Part shown: in pieces, positions 43,797 through 52,697 of the stretch
Numbering within the stretch: the first letter of the stretch is position 1
Layout: every line of letters begins with the position of its first letter
From: Nocardia crassostreae
GTDB taxonomy: Bacteria; Actinomycetota; Actinomycetes; Mycobacteriales; Mycobacteriaceae
NCBI RefSeq assembly: GCF_001613405.1
Contig: NZ_BDCH01000035.1
Span: 60,484 to 124,483, forward strand
Reading direction: 5' to 3'
Length of the DNA stretch: 64,000 nt
The notes under the pieces: generated by a model
Told to the model about the DNA's origin: nothing
What the model saw: only the letters and a program-made list of their open reading frames with translations
Databases searched by the model: none
Made by a program: the position numbers and the translations under genes

Positions 43797-43880
43797 TCAG
43801 GGGTTCGGGGCGGAGCCCCTGAGGCGGTCGTCGGGGGTTCGGGGCGGAGCCGTTGGGGTTTCAGGGGCGAAGCCCCTGAG
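43797..43880. repeat. Intergenic GGGG-GGAGCCCC palindromic repeats (three copies)
   Basis: Three related units built on GGGTTCGGGGCGGAGCC occur in 80 bp after coaE. The last is the hairpin TCAGGGGC-GAA-GCCCCTGA (43861-43879). Related units appear at 50158-50225 and 55486-55552, always at gene 3' ends. They can act as terminators and look like a dispersed repeat family. Confidence 0.7.
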
Positions 43881-43895
43881 AGCTACGAGAGTTGT

Positions 43896-44420
43896 TCACC
43901 GCCAGGTGAGGGTGACGCCCTGCGCCGCCAGCCAGTTCTCGAAGCTGTGGCCGTGGGCCGCGATGCCGTCAATGGTCGCGGTCGCGGTCTCGATGGCCTG
44001 CTGCGCCGTTCCCAGATCGAGGTAGTTCGCGGCGTGGGCGGCCAGCAACTCGTCCACATCGAGCAGCTCCACTTCGCGTCCGGTGCGAACCACCAGGTCC
44101 AGGTAGTGGTCCACCGACTTCCAGCGCTTGGGCTCGACCTGCGTGAACTCCCCGATATCGATGTAGTAGTCCTGATCACGCAGATCGGCCGGGGTGAAGT
44201 GGAAGACGGTGGCGCGAATGGAAAGGCTTGGCAGCAGCCACGATTCGATGTAGTGGAACTCCGGATGATCCGACGGCCGCGCCATGTACAGACCCCACGG
44301 CTCCGCCTGATAGTGCTCGACCTGCCGGACGTGGCCCTTCGGGTCGACATTGGTGTACTCGTCGACATTGAAGTACTCGACCTTGGGTCGGTGCAGGTGA
44401 ACCGCAGGCGCCTGAGTCAT
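43896..44420 (-). CDS. DUF402 domain-containing protein (paralogue 1)
   Basis: A 174-residue protein. The DUF402 core is present: WGLYMARPSDHPEFHYIESW, then DQDYYIDIGEF and DHYLDLVVRTGREVELLDVDELLAAHAANYLD. In characterised relatives (FomD, Ntdp) these acidic residues bind divalent metal to hydrolyse nucleotide diphosphates. Start ATG 44420. A paralogue of the same layout lies at 45123-45707. In mycobacteria a minus-strand gene also lies between coaE and uvrB; here there are two around a secreted protein. Confidence 0.85.
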   Translation of the reverse strand: MTQAPAVHLHRPKVEYFNVDEYTNVDPKGHVRQVEHYQAEPWGLYMARPSDHPEFHYIESWLLPSLSIRATVFHFTPADLRDQDYYIDIGEFTQVEPKRWKSVDHYLDLVVRTGREVELLDVDELLAAHAANYLDLGTAQQAIETATATIDGIAAHGHSFENWLAAQGVTLTWR

Positions 44421-44607
44421 GCACTCAGCATCGCGTGTCGGACGGTGGTCGTCCAGTGGAGGGGCGCCCGCGTCGCGGATCGGTTGCCGGACCTGGGGAA
44501 GGCGTCCGGGCAATCTTCACGAAAACTCAATGTGAAACACATGCATTCCGCTATGTTTCGGGCTACCCACAGTCGCGTGGGCCTCGCAACACAAGGGAAG
44601 TACCTGC

Positions 44608-45042
44608 ATGAACGCATACAAGCTGCGCGCCGGCACGGGGCTGCTGACCTTCGCCGCCCTGGGCGCTGTCGTGACCCTCACCGCACCGCAGGCCGCCGCC
44701 TGGGTCGGCAACCTCGAGGTATCCAGTAAGGATCACAAGGTCGGCTGCTCCTACACCCTCACCGCCTCGGTCGAGGTCGACCGGTTGAGCACGGTGAAAT
44801 TCACCGACAATGGCAAGGACATTCCAGGCAGCCCGGTCGCGCCGTCGCTGCTCGACAACAAGGTCACCATCAAGTGGAAGCCGACCACGGCGGGTGCGCA
44901 CAAGCTGGAGGCATGGCAGATCCTGATCAGTGATTCGATCACCGTGCAGGTGAGCGAATCCAAGGGCGGCTCAGGCAGTTCCGGCAGCGGCGGGGGCTGC
45001 GGCGGCGGTCTGGGCGGTCTGATTCCGAGCCTGTCCGGCTAG
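44608..45042 (+). CDS. Small secreted protein with Ig-like core
   Basis: A 144-residue protein. The signal peptide (MNAYKLRAGTGLLTFAALGAVVTLTAPQAAA) should be cleaved near AAA-WVG. The mature core of about 90 residues is beta-strand-like (YTLTASVEVDRLSTVKFTDNGKDIPGSPV, then VTIKWKPTTAGAHKLEAWQ), and the tail is Gly/Ser-rich with one Cys. One other Cys is in VGCSYTL, so a disulfide is possible. AAGGGA precedes the start. Function unknown. Confidence 0.8.
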   Translation: MNAYKLRAGTGLLTFAALGAVVTLTAPQAAAWVGNLEVSSKDHKVGCSYTLTASVEVDRLSTVKFTDNGKDIPGSPVAPSLLDNKVTIKWKPTTAGAHKLEAWQILISDSITVQVSESKGGSGSSGSGGGCGGGLGGLIPSLSG

Positions 45043-45067
45043 TCGGAGGGCGGACAGTCGACTCGCT

Positions 45068-45100
45068 CCACCCGGTCCGTGCGCAAGTCGGACCGGGTGG
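45068..45100. terminator. Bidirectional terminator between the secreted protein and DUF402 paralogue 2
   Basis: Twelve-base perfect arms (45068-45079 and 45089-45100) with a 9-base loop, 25 bp after the stop of the plus-strand gene and 22 bp after the stop of the minus-strand gene. TCCTGTTTC follows on the plus strand. Confidence 0.75.
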
Positions 45101-45122
45101 TCCTGTTTCACGCTCCGGATGA

Positions 45123-45707
45123 TCAGAGCCAGCTGAGCGTGAAGCCCTGGGTGGCCAGCCAGCGGTCCACATCGTGGCCGCAGCCCGCCAGGCCGTCCAC
45201 CACCGCGGCCGCGCGTTCGATGGCGCGGTGGGTGTGCGCGGTATCGAAGTATCCGGCCGCGTGGGCGGCCAGCAGTTCGTCGATGCCGAGCAGTTCCGGC
45301 ACCTGGCCGGGGCGGGCCACCACGTGCAGATAGTGCCCCTCGGCGCGCCACTTCTTACCCTCGACCGGGCCGTAGTCGCCGATATCGAGGTAGTAGGTCT
45401 GCTTGCGGTCGTGGCCGGGGCGCAGGTGATACACCGTCACCCGCAGGGTCAGCTCGGGTAGCAGCCAGGACTCGATGTAGTGGAAGCGCGGATTGTCGAC
45501 CTTGCGCTCCACGTAGAGGCCCCAGGGCTCGGCGTGCATGTGCTCGACCGAGTGCAGGAAGCCGCGATGATCGGTCCAGGACAACTCGGGCAGATTGAAG
45601 TACTTGAGCCGTGGGCGATGGGGAGCCACCGCGGGGGTGGTAGATCTGAAACGTTGCATATCCGCACCATTGATGGAATTCAGCTGTGCCGTAAACAGAC
45701 CGGTCAT
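45123..45707 (-). CDS. DUF402 domain-containing protein (paralogue 2)
   Basis: A 194-residue protein that aligns with the product of 43896-44420 over its length: WGLYVERKVDNPRFHYIESWLLPELTLRVTVYHL, then TYYLDIGDYGPVEGKKW and ELLGIDELLAAHAAGYFDT. The extra N-terminal 25 residues are unique. The start at ATG 45707 has GAGGCGAGG upstream. It should bind metal and nucleotides as relatives do. The two genes probably arose by duplication on either side of the secreted-protein gene. Confidence 0.85.
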   Translation of the reverse strand: MTGLFTAQLNSINGADMQRFRSTTPAVAPHRPRLKYFNLPELSWTDHRGFLHSVEHMHAEPWGLYVERKVDNPRFHYIESWLLPELTLRVTVYHLRPGHDRKQTYYLDIGDYGPVEGKKWRAEGHYLHVVARPGQVPELLGIDELLAAHAAGYFDTAHTHRAIERAAAVVDGLAGCGHDVDRWLATQGFTLSWL

Positions 45708-46010
45708 CGCCTCGCCTCTTCCGGACTCGTCCGATTGCTTGATTAGGTTACACCTGCTACGGGGCCGAAAACCCGCGTGAACGGTCTGCAATTTCGTCGA
45801 CACGGATCCGCACCCTTGCGAAGATCATTGAGCGATCGGATATTTCAGGCATACCCCGGGGCGGGGGTGCGGTCGGCCGTCGAGCAACGTCATTCGGCGT
45901 GGCGCGAGGGCGCTGCCCGGGCCATAAACCGGACCGGTCGGTCGGATCGGAACAGGGCCCTGAGCGGTCCGTCCGAGAAATTGTCGGTACCGCGTCCTAG
46001 GCTGTTGAGC
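45708..46010. other. Promoter region of uvrB
   Basis: About 300 bp upstream of uvrB and behind the divergent DUF402 gene. The uvrB frame is open here but lacks codon bias. I see no confident SOS/LexA box of the GAAC-N4-GTTC form, nor any RNA gene. Confidence 0.4.
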
Positions 46011-48176
46011 ATGGCTTTCGCAACCGAGATTCCGGACGACCTCCCCCTGGCCCACTCGGAGTTCCGGCCCATCGGTGAGATTGAACGGACCGACGGCCGG
46101 TTCCAGGTGGTCAGCGAGCACAAGCCCGCGGGCGACCAGCCCGCCGCCATCGAGGAGCTGCAGCGGCGCATCACGACCGGGGAGCGGGATGTGGTGCTGC
46201 TCGGCGCCACCGGTACCGGTAAGTCGGCCACCACGGCCTGGCTGATCGAGCGGTTGCAGCGCCCGACGCTGGTGATGGCCCCCAATAAGACCCTCGCCGC
46301 CCAGCTGGCCAATGAGCTGCGCGAGATGCTGCCCAACAATGCGGTCGAGTACTTCGTCTCGTACTACGACTACTACCAGCCCGAGGCCTATATCGCGCAG
46401 ACCGATACCTATATCGAGAAGGACAGCTCCATCAACGACGATGTGGAGCGGCTGCGGCATTCGGCCACCTCGAGCCTGCTCTCGCGGCGCGATGTCGTGG
46501 TGGTGGCGTCGGTGTCGTGCATCTACGGTCTCGGCACGCCGCAGTCCTACCTCGATCGCTCCATCAATCTGGAGGTCGGGCAGGAGGTGGAGCGAGACAA
46601 GCTGTTGCGCCTGCTGGTCGATGTGCAGTACACCCGCAACGACATGTCGTTCACCCGCGGCACCTTCCGGGTGCGCGGGGACACCGTGGAGATCATCCCG
46701 TCTTATGAGGAGCTGGCGATCCGCATCGAATTCTTCGGTGACGAGATCGAGGCGCTCTACTATCTGCATCCGCTGACCGGTGATGTGGTGCGGCAGGTGG
46801 ACATGCTCCGCATTTTCCCGGCCACGCATTATGTGGCCGGTCCGGACAGAATGGAACGCGCCGTCGGCGATATCGAAGCCGAACTCGAAACCCGCCTGGC
46901 GGATTTGGAGAAACAGGGCAAATTGCTCGAGGCGCAAAGGCTTCGCATGCGCACCCAATACGACCTGGAGATGATTCGCCAGGTCGGCTTCTGCTCCGGT
47001 ATCGAAAACTATTCGCGCCATATCGACGGCCGCCCCGCCGGTTCCGCGCCCGCGACGCTGCTGGACTACTTCCCCGAGGGCTTCCTGCTCGTCATCGACG
47101 AGTCGCATGTGACGGTCCCGCAGATTGGCGGCATGTACGAGGGCGATATGTCGCGCAAGCGCAATCTCGTCGAATACGGCTTCCGCCTCCCCTCGGCCAT
47201 CGACAACCGGCCGCTCACCTGGGAGGAGTTCGCCGACCGCATCGGTCAGACGGTCTATCTGTCCGCCACCCCCGGCCCCTACGAATTGGGCCAGACCGGA
47301 GGCGAATTCGTCGAACAGGTCATTCGCCCCACCGGTCTGGTCGACCCGCACGTCGTGGTCAAACCCACCAAGGGGCAGATCGACGACCTGGTCCACGAGA
47401 TCCGCCTGCGCACCGAACGCGATGAGCGCGTCCTCGTCACCACCCTCACCAAGAAGATGGCCGAGGACCTCACCGACTACCTGCTCGGCCTGGGTGTCCG
47501 CGTGCGCTACCTGCACTCGGAGATCGACACCCTCCGCCGTGTGGAACTCCTGCGGCAACTCCGCCTCGGTGAGTACGACGTCCTGGTCGGCATCAACCTG
47601 CTGCGCGAGGGCCTCGATCTTCCCGAAGTCTCCCTGGTGGCCATTCTCGACGCCGACAAGGAGGGCTTCCTCCGCAGTAGCACCTCGCTGATCCAGACCA
47701 TCGGCCGCGCCGCGCGCAATGTCTCCGGCGAAGTGCACATGTATGCCGACAAGATCACCGACTCCATGCGGCAGGCCATCGACGAAACCGAGCGCCGCCG
47801 CGCCAAACAGGTCGCGTACAACACCGAGAACGGCATCGACCCCATGCCGCTGCGCAAGAAGATCGCCGACATCCTCGATCAGGTCTACCGCGAGGCCGAG
47901 GAAACCGAAGTGGAGGTGGGCGGCTCCGGTCGCAATGCCTCCCGGGGCCGCCGCGCCCAAGGCGAGCCGGGCCGCGCCGTCAGTGCCGGTGTGTACGAAG
48001 GCCGCGATATCAAGTCCATGCCGCGAGCCGAGTTGGCGGACCTGGTCAAAGATATGACCGCCCAAATGATGAATGCCGCCCGGGAACTGCAATTCGAACT
48101 GGCGGGCCGCCTCCGCGACGAAATCGCCGACCTCAAGAAGGAACTCCGCGGCATGGATGCCGCGGGCATTCAGTGA
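46011..48176 (+). CDS. uvrB: Excinuclease ABC subunit B
   Basis: A 721-residue DNA repair helicase-like ATPase that verifies lesions delivered by UvrA and positions UvrC. Helicase motif I is LLGATGTGKSATT; the damage-inserting beta-hairpin region is FVSYYDYYQPEAYI; later motifs include VIDESHVTVPQI and QTIGRAARN. The C-terminal UVR domain (ADLVKDMTAQMMNAARELQFELAGRLRDEI) contacts UvrC. ATG 46011 is chosen because MAFATEIPDDLP is the usual beginning in mycolata; the frame is open further upstream. Confidence 0.96.
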   Translation: MAFATEIPDDLPLAHSEFRPIGEIERTDGRFQVVSEHKPAGDQPAAIEELQRRITTGERDVVLLGATGTGKSATTAWLIERLQRPTLVMAPNKTLAAQLANELREMLPNNAVEYFVSYYDYYQPEAYIAQTDTYIEKDSSINDDVERLRHSATSSLLSRRDVVVVASVSCIYGLGTPQSYLDRSINLEVGQEVERDKLLRLLVDVQYTRNDMSFTRGTFRVRGDTVEIIPSYEELAIRIEFFGDEIEALYYLHPLTGDVVRQVDMLRIFPATHYVAGPDRMERAVGDIEAELETRLADLEKQGKLLEAQRLRMRTQYDLEMIRQVGFCSGIENYSRHIDGRPAGSAPATLLDYFPEGFLLVIDESHVTVPQIGGMYEGDMSRKRNLVEYGFRLPSAIDNRPLTWEEFADRIGQTVYLSATPGPYELGQTGGEFVEQVIRPTGLVDPHVVVKPTKGQIDDLVHEIRLRTERDERVLVTTLTKKMAEDLTDYLLGLGVRVRYLHSEIDTLRRVELLRQLRLGEYDVLVGINLLREGLDLPEVSLVAILDADKEGFLRSSTSLIQTIGRAARNVSGEVHMYADKITDSMRQAIDETERRRAKQVAYNTENGIDPMPLRKKIADILDQVYREAEETEVEVGGSGRNASRGRRAQGEPGRAVSAGVYEGRDIKSMPRAELADLVKDMTAQMMNAARELQFELAGRLRDEIADLKKELRGMDAAGIQ

Positions 48177-48184
48177 CATGACCC

Positions 48185-48206
48185 GCCGGGCGCGAGTGCG
48201 CCCGGC
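48185..48206. terminator. Terminator between uvrB and the VOC gene
   Basis: Nine-base perfect arms (GCCGGGCGC at 48185-48193 and GCGCCCGGC at 48198-48206) with a GAGT loop, 8 bp after the uvrB stop and 9 bp after the stop of the convergent VOC gene. No T tract follows directly. Confidence 0.65.
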
Positions 48207-48215
48207 AGGGTGGTT

Positions 48216-48686
48216 TCAGCCTTGCTGGGCCATCCACTCGTTGACCCGTCGTTCGGCCTCCTCCCGGGGCACGTCCTCGACGCGCGTCATGCACACCCAC
48301 CGGTGGCCGAACGGATCGATGAACGCCCCGAACCGGTCGCCGGTGACGAAGGTGGCCGGTTCCTCCACCACATTCGCGCCGTTCTCCCGGGCGCGGGCGA
48401 TGATGGCGTCGGTGTCGGGGGAGTAGTGCACGATGCTGGTGTGCACCCACTCGCCGGTGGGCGTGCGCAGGCCGATATCGGGCATCGGGAGGCCGAGTTG
48501 GATGGTGGAATCACCGATGAGGAGTTCGGCATGGGCGGGCTGGCCGTCGGGAAGATCGTTGCGGGTCAGGACTTTCGCGCCGAGCACCGCGGCATAGAAG
48601 TCGATGGCCTTGTTGCCGTCGGGGACGGCCAGGAAGCAGGAGATGGAGTGGTAGTTCTCGGGGATCGGATGCACCGCGTCGCTCAT
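48216..48686 (-). CDS. VOC (glyoxalase/bleomycin-resistance-like) family protein
   Basis: A 156-residue protein of the vicinal-oxygen-chelate fold: SISCFLAVPDGNKAIDFYAAVLGAKVLTRNDLPDG and the second half with GANVVEEPATFVTGDRFGAFIDPFGHRWVCMTRVEDV. These are the paired beta-alpha-beta-beta-beta modules. The PhnB-like ending FGHRW is conserved. Activity is unknown. It is divergent from the AraC-type gene, which starts 57 bp away and may regulate it. Confidence 0.88.
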   Translation of the reverse strand: MSDAVHPIPENYHSISCFLAVPDGNKAIDFYAAVLGAKVLTRNDLPDGQPAHAELLIGDSTIQLGLPMPDIGLRTPTGEWVHTSIVHYSPDTDAIIARARENGANVVEEPATFVTGDRFGAFIDPFGHRWVCMTRVEDVPREEAERRVNEWMAQQG

Positions 48687-48742
48687 GGATACGAGTCTTG
48701 CCGCCGCCCGCTCGCCGGTCTTGGAGGAAAGCGACACCGCCC

Positions 48743-49606
48743 ATGACCGATTTCGACGACGACCTGTACCGCCCGCGCCGAGTGCCGCCGCCCGAGACCG
48801 CGAAGGGCATTCTGCGCCCGCGCGAACAGGTCCGGACGAGCAATCACGCACGGCTGGCCGCCGGAGAACAGGTCAGCCGCTACGTCGAGTGGTATTGGGC
48901 GGTGCGATGGGATCGTCGCGGGATGCCGCCCTACCTGGCCGAGGTGCTGCCGTATCCCGCCGTGAACATGACCTTCGAGCGTGCGCACGACCGTACCGGC
49001 GGGTTCGTGACCGGCGTCTGGACCACGAAGTACGTGCGCGAATTGGCCGGGGAGGGTGAGACTTTCGGCGTGAAGTTCCGCGCCGGGGGCTTCGGCGCGT
49101 TCACCGGCCTCGACGTCGGATCCCTGCGCGACGCATCCGTTCCGCTAACCGACATCCTGCCGGAGGCGGAGGGCCTGGCCGACAAGATCCTGGCCGCCGC
49201 CGACCTCGAGGAGCGCCGAGCGCTGGTCGAGGAATTCCTCGTCGATGCCGCCGCTCACCGAGCCGTCGCCGACGACACGTCCTACCGCCTGCTGCTGCAC
49301 ATCATCGACACCATGGCCGAGAACCGCGCCCTGACCCGCGTCGACCAGGTCACCGAACTGTTCGACATTCCGATTCGCACCCTGCAAAGACTGTTCCGCC
49401 GCTATGTCGGCGCGGGCCCGAAGTGGGTGCTGCGCCGCTACCGCCTGCAGGACGGCGCGCACCTGCTGGCCGAGGGGCGTACCTCCGACCTGGCGGCCCT
49501 CGCCCTCGAACTCGGCTACTTCGACCAGGCCCACTTCTCCCGCGAGTTCGCCGAGGAGATCGGGGTGGCCCCGCTGGAATACGCCCGAACCTCGCTAATC
49601 TCCTGA
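48743..49606 (+). CDS. AraC family transcriptional regulator
   Basis: A 287-residue regulator with an N-terminal DUF6597-type domain (VSRYVEWYWAVRWDRRG and YPAVNMTFE) and C-terminal double HTH at about 185-285: IPIRTLQRLFRRYVGAGPKWVLRRYRLQDGAHLLAEG then LAALALELGYFDQAHFSREF. It is divergent from the VOC gene, its likely target. ATG 48743 has GGAGGAAAG some 12 bases upstream. Confidence 0.9.
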   Translation: MTDFDDDLYRPRRVPPPETAKGILRPREQVRTSNHARLAAGEQVSRYVEWYWAVRWDRRGMPPYLAEVLPYPAVNMTFERAHDRTGGFVTGVWTTKYVRELAGEGETFGVKFRAGGFGAFTGLDVGSLRDASVPLTDILPEAEGLADKILAAADLEERRALVEEFLVDAAAHRAVADDTSYRLLLHIIDTMAENRALTRVDQVTELFDIPIRTLQRLFRRYVGAGPKWVLRRYRLQDGAHLLAEGRTSDLAALALELGYFDQAHFSREFAEEIGVAPLEYARTSLIS

Positions 49607-49691
49607 GATCCGGACCCCGGGAATAACTAGCCTCCTGATGAAGTTGGTTGCCGTGTCACCCAATGGCAATGATCAAGAGAAGGAGCGGGCC

Positions 49692-49949
49692 ATGGATGTG
49701 CTGGTATTGATCGGACGGGTACTGTTCTCCGCGCTCTTCCTCGCCTCGGCGCTGGGCCACCTGACCCAGACCGGCGCGATGGCTCAGTATGCCCAGTTCA
49801 AGGGCATTCCGTCGCCGAAGCTGGGGGTGCTGAGCTCCGGCGTGCTGATCCTGGTCGGCGGCCTGAGTGTCCTGCTCGGCGTCTGGGCCGACCTCGGCGC
49901 GCTGCTGCTGTTCATCTTCCTGCTGCCGACCGCCTTCCTCCGCGAGTGA
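49692..49949 (+). CDS. DoxX family membrane protein, C-terminally truncated
   Basis: An 85-residue protein with three hydrophobic segments (VLVLIGRVLFSALFLASALGH, LGVLSSGVLILVGGLSVLLG, ADLGALLLFIFLLPTAFL). DoxX proteins normally have about four helices and 120-150 residues, and after LPTAFL would continue with a His/Phe/Trp-rich segment and a last helix. Here the frame ends RE after PTAFL, at the edge of a repeat-rich stretch. The start MDVLVL has AAGGAG upstream. Probably a damaged gene. Confidence 0.7.
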   Translation: MDVLVLIGRVLFSALFLASALGHLTQTGAMAQYAQFKGIPSPKLGVLSSGVLILVGGLSVLLGVWADLGALLLFIFLLPTAFLRE

Positions 49950-50157
49950 CACCCGCCGTCGTGGACCGCCGCCGTGCTGTAGTGGGCACCGCTTGTGCCG
50001 CTGCGGGCAACTCGTGCCGTCGTGGGTACACCTGCCGTCGTGGCCGACCGCTGTGCGATTGAGGACATCGTCGCGCCGCTTCGGGTGACACCTGCCGTCG
50101 CGGGTAATTCTGCGGTGGTGTCATGGGCGGACCGTGCTGTCGGGCGGGCTTGTCCCA
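49950..50157. repeat. Degenerate repeats with unit like ACACCTGCCGTCGTGG
   Basis: Variants of the unit recur at about 49953, 50028 and 50088, with a weaker one at about 50010. Spacing varies. The stretch begins at the end of the truncated DoxX frame and has no coding signal. It may mark the site of a rearrangement. Confidence 0.5.
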
Positions 50158-50225
50158 GAAGGGGGTTCGGGGGCTTTGCCCCCGTTTTCTTCTTTCCTCT
50201 GTGGGGGTGTGGGCGCAGCCCCCAC
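50158..50225. terminator. Pair of G/C hairpin terminators between convergent genes
   Basis: CGGGGGC-TTT-GCCCCCG (50167-50183) is followed by TTTTCTTCTTT, a good plus-strand terminator. A second hairpin (GTGGGGG at 50200-50206 with CCCCCAC at 50219-50225) lies directly before the helD stop and suits that minus-strand gene. Both belong to the GGGGG/CCCCC repeat family of this window. Confidence 0.7.
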
Positions 50226-52535
50226 TCAGCCCAGGCGGTGCAGGACCGGCGGGAGGTCTGCCGTGTGAGCCACGGTGAGGCGCTGGGTGGCTCGGGTGAG
50301 CGCGACGTATAGGTCGTTGAGGCCGCGGGGGGATTCGGCGAGGATTTGGTGGGGCTCGACGAGGATTACCGCGTCGAATTCGAGGCCCTTGACGTCGTGG
50401 ACGGTGAGGACTCGGGTCGAATCGTCGGTCAGGTGGGCCAGCTTGGCGGCCAGGTCGTGGGGGGCGATGACGGCGGTGGTGCCGGGGTGTTCGGATTCCG
50501 TGGAGACCAGGCGGGTGATCTCGGCCTCGAGGGTGTCGACCGGGACGCGATGGGCACGGGGTGCGAAGCCCGAATCGCGGACAGAACGAGGGATGGCCGC
50601 GCCCGGGTCGATGTCGGCCAGGACGTCGGCGGCGATGGCCATGATCTCCGCGGGGGTGCGGTAGTTGACCGTGAGCTCGGTGAGCTTCCAGCGTTTGGCG
50701 ACATAGGGTTCGAGGACCTGCTGCCAGGAGGACGCTCCGGCCGGATCGCCGGTTTGGGCGACGTCGCCGACGGCGGTGATCCAGCGGTTGGGGATGCGGC
50801 GCATCACCATGCGCCAGGCCATTTCGGAGAGTTCCTGGGCCTCGTCGACAATGACGTGGCCGTAGGTCCAGGTGCGGTCGCCCGCGGCGCGTTCGGCGGT
50901 GGTCTGGCTGGTGCGGACCTGCTGGCGTTCGGCGAGCTGACCGGCGTCGATGAGGTCGTAGGCCATGAGCAGTTCCGGGTCGAGGTCGTCCTCGAGGTCC
51001 TGCGGCGCGGAGCCGGTGAGGATGTCGAGCGCGTCCTGGGCCTCGGCCAGCTGGGCGCGCCAGCGGCGGCGGGCGCGTTCGCGCTCCTCGGTGTCGTCGA
51101 CGCCGAGCAGTTCGGCCAGCTCGTCGAGCAGGGGCGCGTCGGCGTCGCTGAACTCGTTGCTGTCGGGGCGTTGCAGTTCGGCGCGATCGGCCTCGCCGAG
51201 ATGGCCTGCGGCGGTGGCCAATCGCTTGGGGTCGGCCCACAGGCCGCCGAGCACGTCCTGCGGCGTGAGAATGGGCCACAGTCCGGCGATGGCGCGCTGG
51301 ATATCGGCGTCGGCGCGCATCTCATCGCGGATCTCGGTGAGATCGGTCTGGCTCAACAGGTTCCGGCCGCCCAGCGGATTGGCGCCGATGGCCTCGGCCA
51401 GCTGATCGGTGAGCGCGTCCACCACGGCCGCGGCGAAGACGGGCCGGGCCAGATTGTGCGGGCGGCGCGAGGACCGCGCCCGGCCGCGAGCCTTGGTGAC
51501 GATCTTGCGATCCAGGGTGAGATCGTGCCCGTCGAAGTGCAGCCGCACCGGCTCCCTGGGGATCTCCTGCCAGTCGCGCACCGCCTTCTTCAGCACGTCG
51601 AGCATGTCGAGGGAACCCTTGAGCTCCCCGGCGCGCAGCGAATCCTCCAGCGTCGCTTGCACTCCCGGATACAGATTGCCGATGGTCGAGAGCAGCACGC
51701 CGGTCTCGCCCAGCGACGGCAGCACCTGCCCGATGTAATCGAGGAAGGTCGAGTTCGGGCCGATGATGAGCACGCCCGCCTTGTCCAGCTGCTGCCGGTA
51801 GGTGTAGAGCAGGTACGCCGCGCGATGCAGCGCGACCGCGGTCTTGCCGGTGCCGGGCCCGCCCTGCACCACGAGCACGCTCTTGTGCTCGGAGCGGATG
51901 ATCGCGTCCTGTTCGCTCTGAATGGTCTCGACAATGTCGTTCATGTGCCCGGTGCGCGCCGCATTGAGCGCCGCCAGCAGCGCGCTCTCACTGCCGACGC
52001 CGCTGTCGCCATTGATGACTCCGGCGCGGCGGGCCGCATCGAGATCGAGGTATTCGTCATTGAGCGCGGTCACCGTGCGATTGCGCGAGCGAATGTGCCG
52101 CCGCAACGTCACGCCGTCGGGCGCGGCGGTGGTGGCCAGGTAGAACGGCCGGGCCAGCGGCGCCCGCCAGTCCAGCAGCAGCGTCTCGTAGTCGCGCGCC
52201 TCGTCGAGAATGCCGATGCGGCCGATGTAGCGGCGCTCGCCGTCGGCCGGTCCGCTGCCGTTCTCGGAGGGCGAATCGGCGTTCTCGGCGAGGTCGATGC
52301 GCCCGAAGCACAGGCCGTGCTCGGCGGAGTCGTACTTGGCGAGGTCTTCGGAGTAGAGCTGGGTGAACGATTCGCGCTCACTGCGCGCCTGCGGGGTGCC
52401 GCCGGTTTCCAGCAGGACGGTGCGCAGGCGGCGCTGCGCGTACTCGCGCATCCCGTCGAGCTGTGTGTACAGCCGGTCCAGATGTTGCTGCTCCCGCTCC
52501 ACGTCCGCCGCGGCAGCGGCCTCGGACGCGGGCAC
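50226..52535 (-). CDS. HelD-like RNA polymerase recycling ATPase (UvrD/Rep-type)
   Basis: A 769-residue SF1 helicase-like protein. The N-terminal coiled-coil arm (DVEREQQHLDRLYTQLDGMREYAQRRL) is followed by motif I VVQGGPGTGKTAVALHRA, the central insertion about 300-500, motif II HVIVDEAQELS, and motifs V/VI VHDVKGLEFDAVILVEP and LYVALTRATQRL. This organisation fits HelD, which pulls stalled RNA polymerase from DNA or releases rifamycins (HelR). GTG 52535 is chosen because GAGGAG lies six bases upstream; an open frame extends to 52613. Confidence 0.88.
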   Translation of the reverse strand: MPASEAAAAADVEREQQHLDRLYTQLDGMREYAQRRLRTVLLETGGTPQARSERESFTQLYSEDLAKYDSAEHGLCFGRIDLAENADSPSENGSGPADGERRYIGRIGILDEARDYETLLLDWRAPLARPFYLATTAAPDGVTLRRHIRSRNRTVTALNDEYLDLDAARRAGVINGDSGVGSESALLAALNAARTGHMNDIVETIQSEQDAIIRSEHKSVLVVQGGPGTGKTAVALHRAAYLLYTYRQQLDKAGVLIIGPNSTFLDYIGQVLPSLGETGVLLSTIGNLYPGVQATLEDSLRAGELKGSLDMLDVLKKAVRDWQEIPREPVRLHFDGHDLTLDRKIVTKARGRARSSRRPHNLARPVFAAAVVDALTDQLAEAIGANPLGGRNLLSQTDLTEIRDEMRADADIQRAIAGLWPILTPQDVLGGLWADPKRLATAAGHLGEADRAELQRPDSNEFSDADAPLLDELAELLGVDDTEERERARRRWRAQLAEAQDALDILTGSAPQDLEDDLDPELLMAYDLIDAGQLAERQQVRTSQTTAERAAGDRTWTYGHVIVDEAQELSEMAWRMVMRRIPNRWITAVGDVAQTGDPAGASSWQQVLEPYVAKRWKLTELTVNYRTPAEIMAIAADVLADIDPGAAIPRSVRDSGFAPRAHRVPVDTLEAEITRLVSTESEHPGTTAVIAPHDLAAKLAHLTDDSTRVLTVHDVKGLEFDAVILVEPHQILAESPRGLNDLYVALTRATQRLTVAHTADLPPVLHRLG

Positions 52536-52697
52536 AGAACGCTCCTCTGTGAGGTCGGGCAAAGCGGAACTCCTCGTCACCACACCGGCGCGCCAGCACG
52601 GCGTGCGAACCATCGAGAACAGAGTTGTCGAGTTTAGTTCGCGTTTCCGGGCTTCGCCGTATCACCAGCTCAACGTGATGAGCCCAACTCCAGGGGC

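Noticed and set aside
45825..48179. 784-codon minus-strand frame opposite uvrB
   Set aside because: Antisense shadow of a well-supported gene; the product has no recognisable domain.
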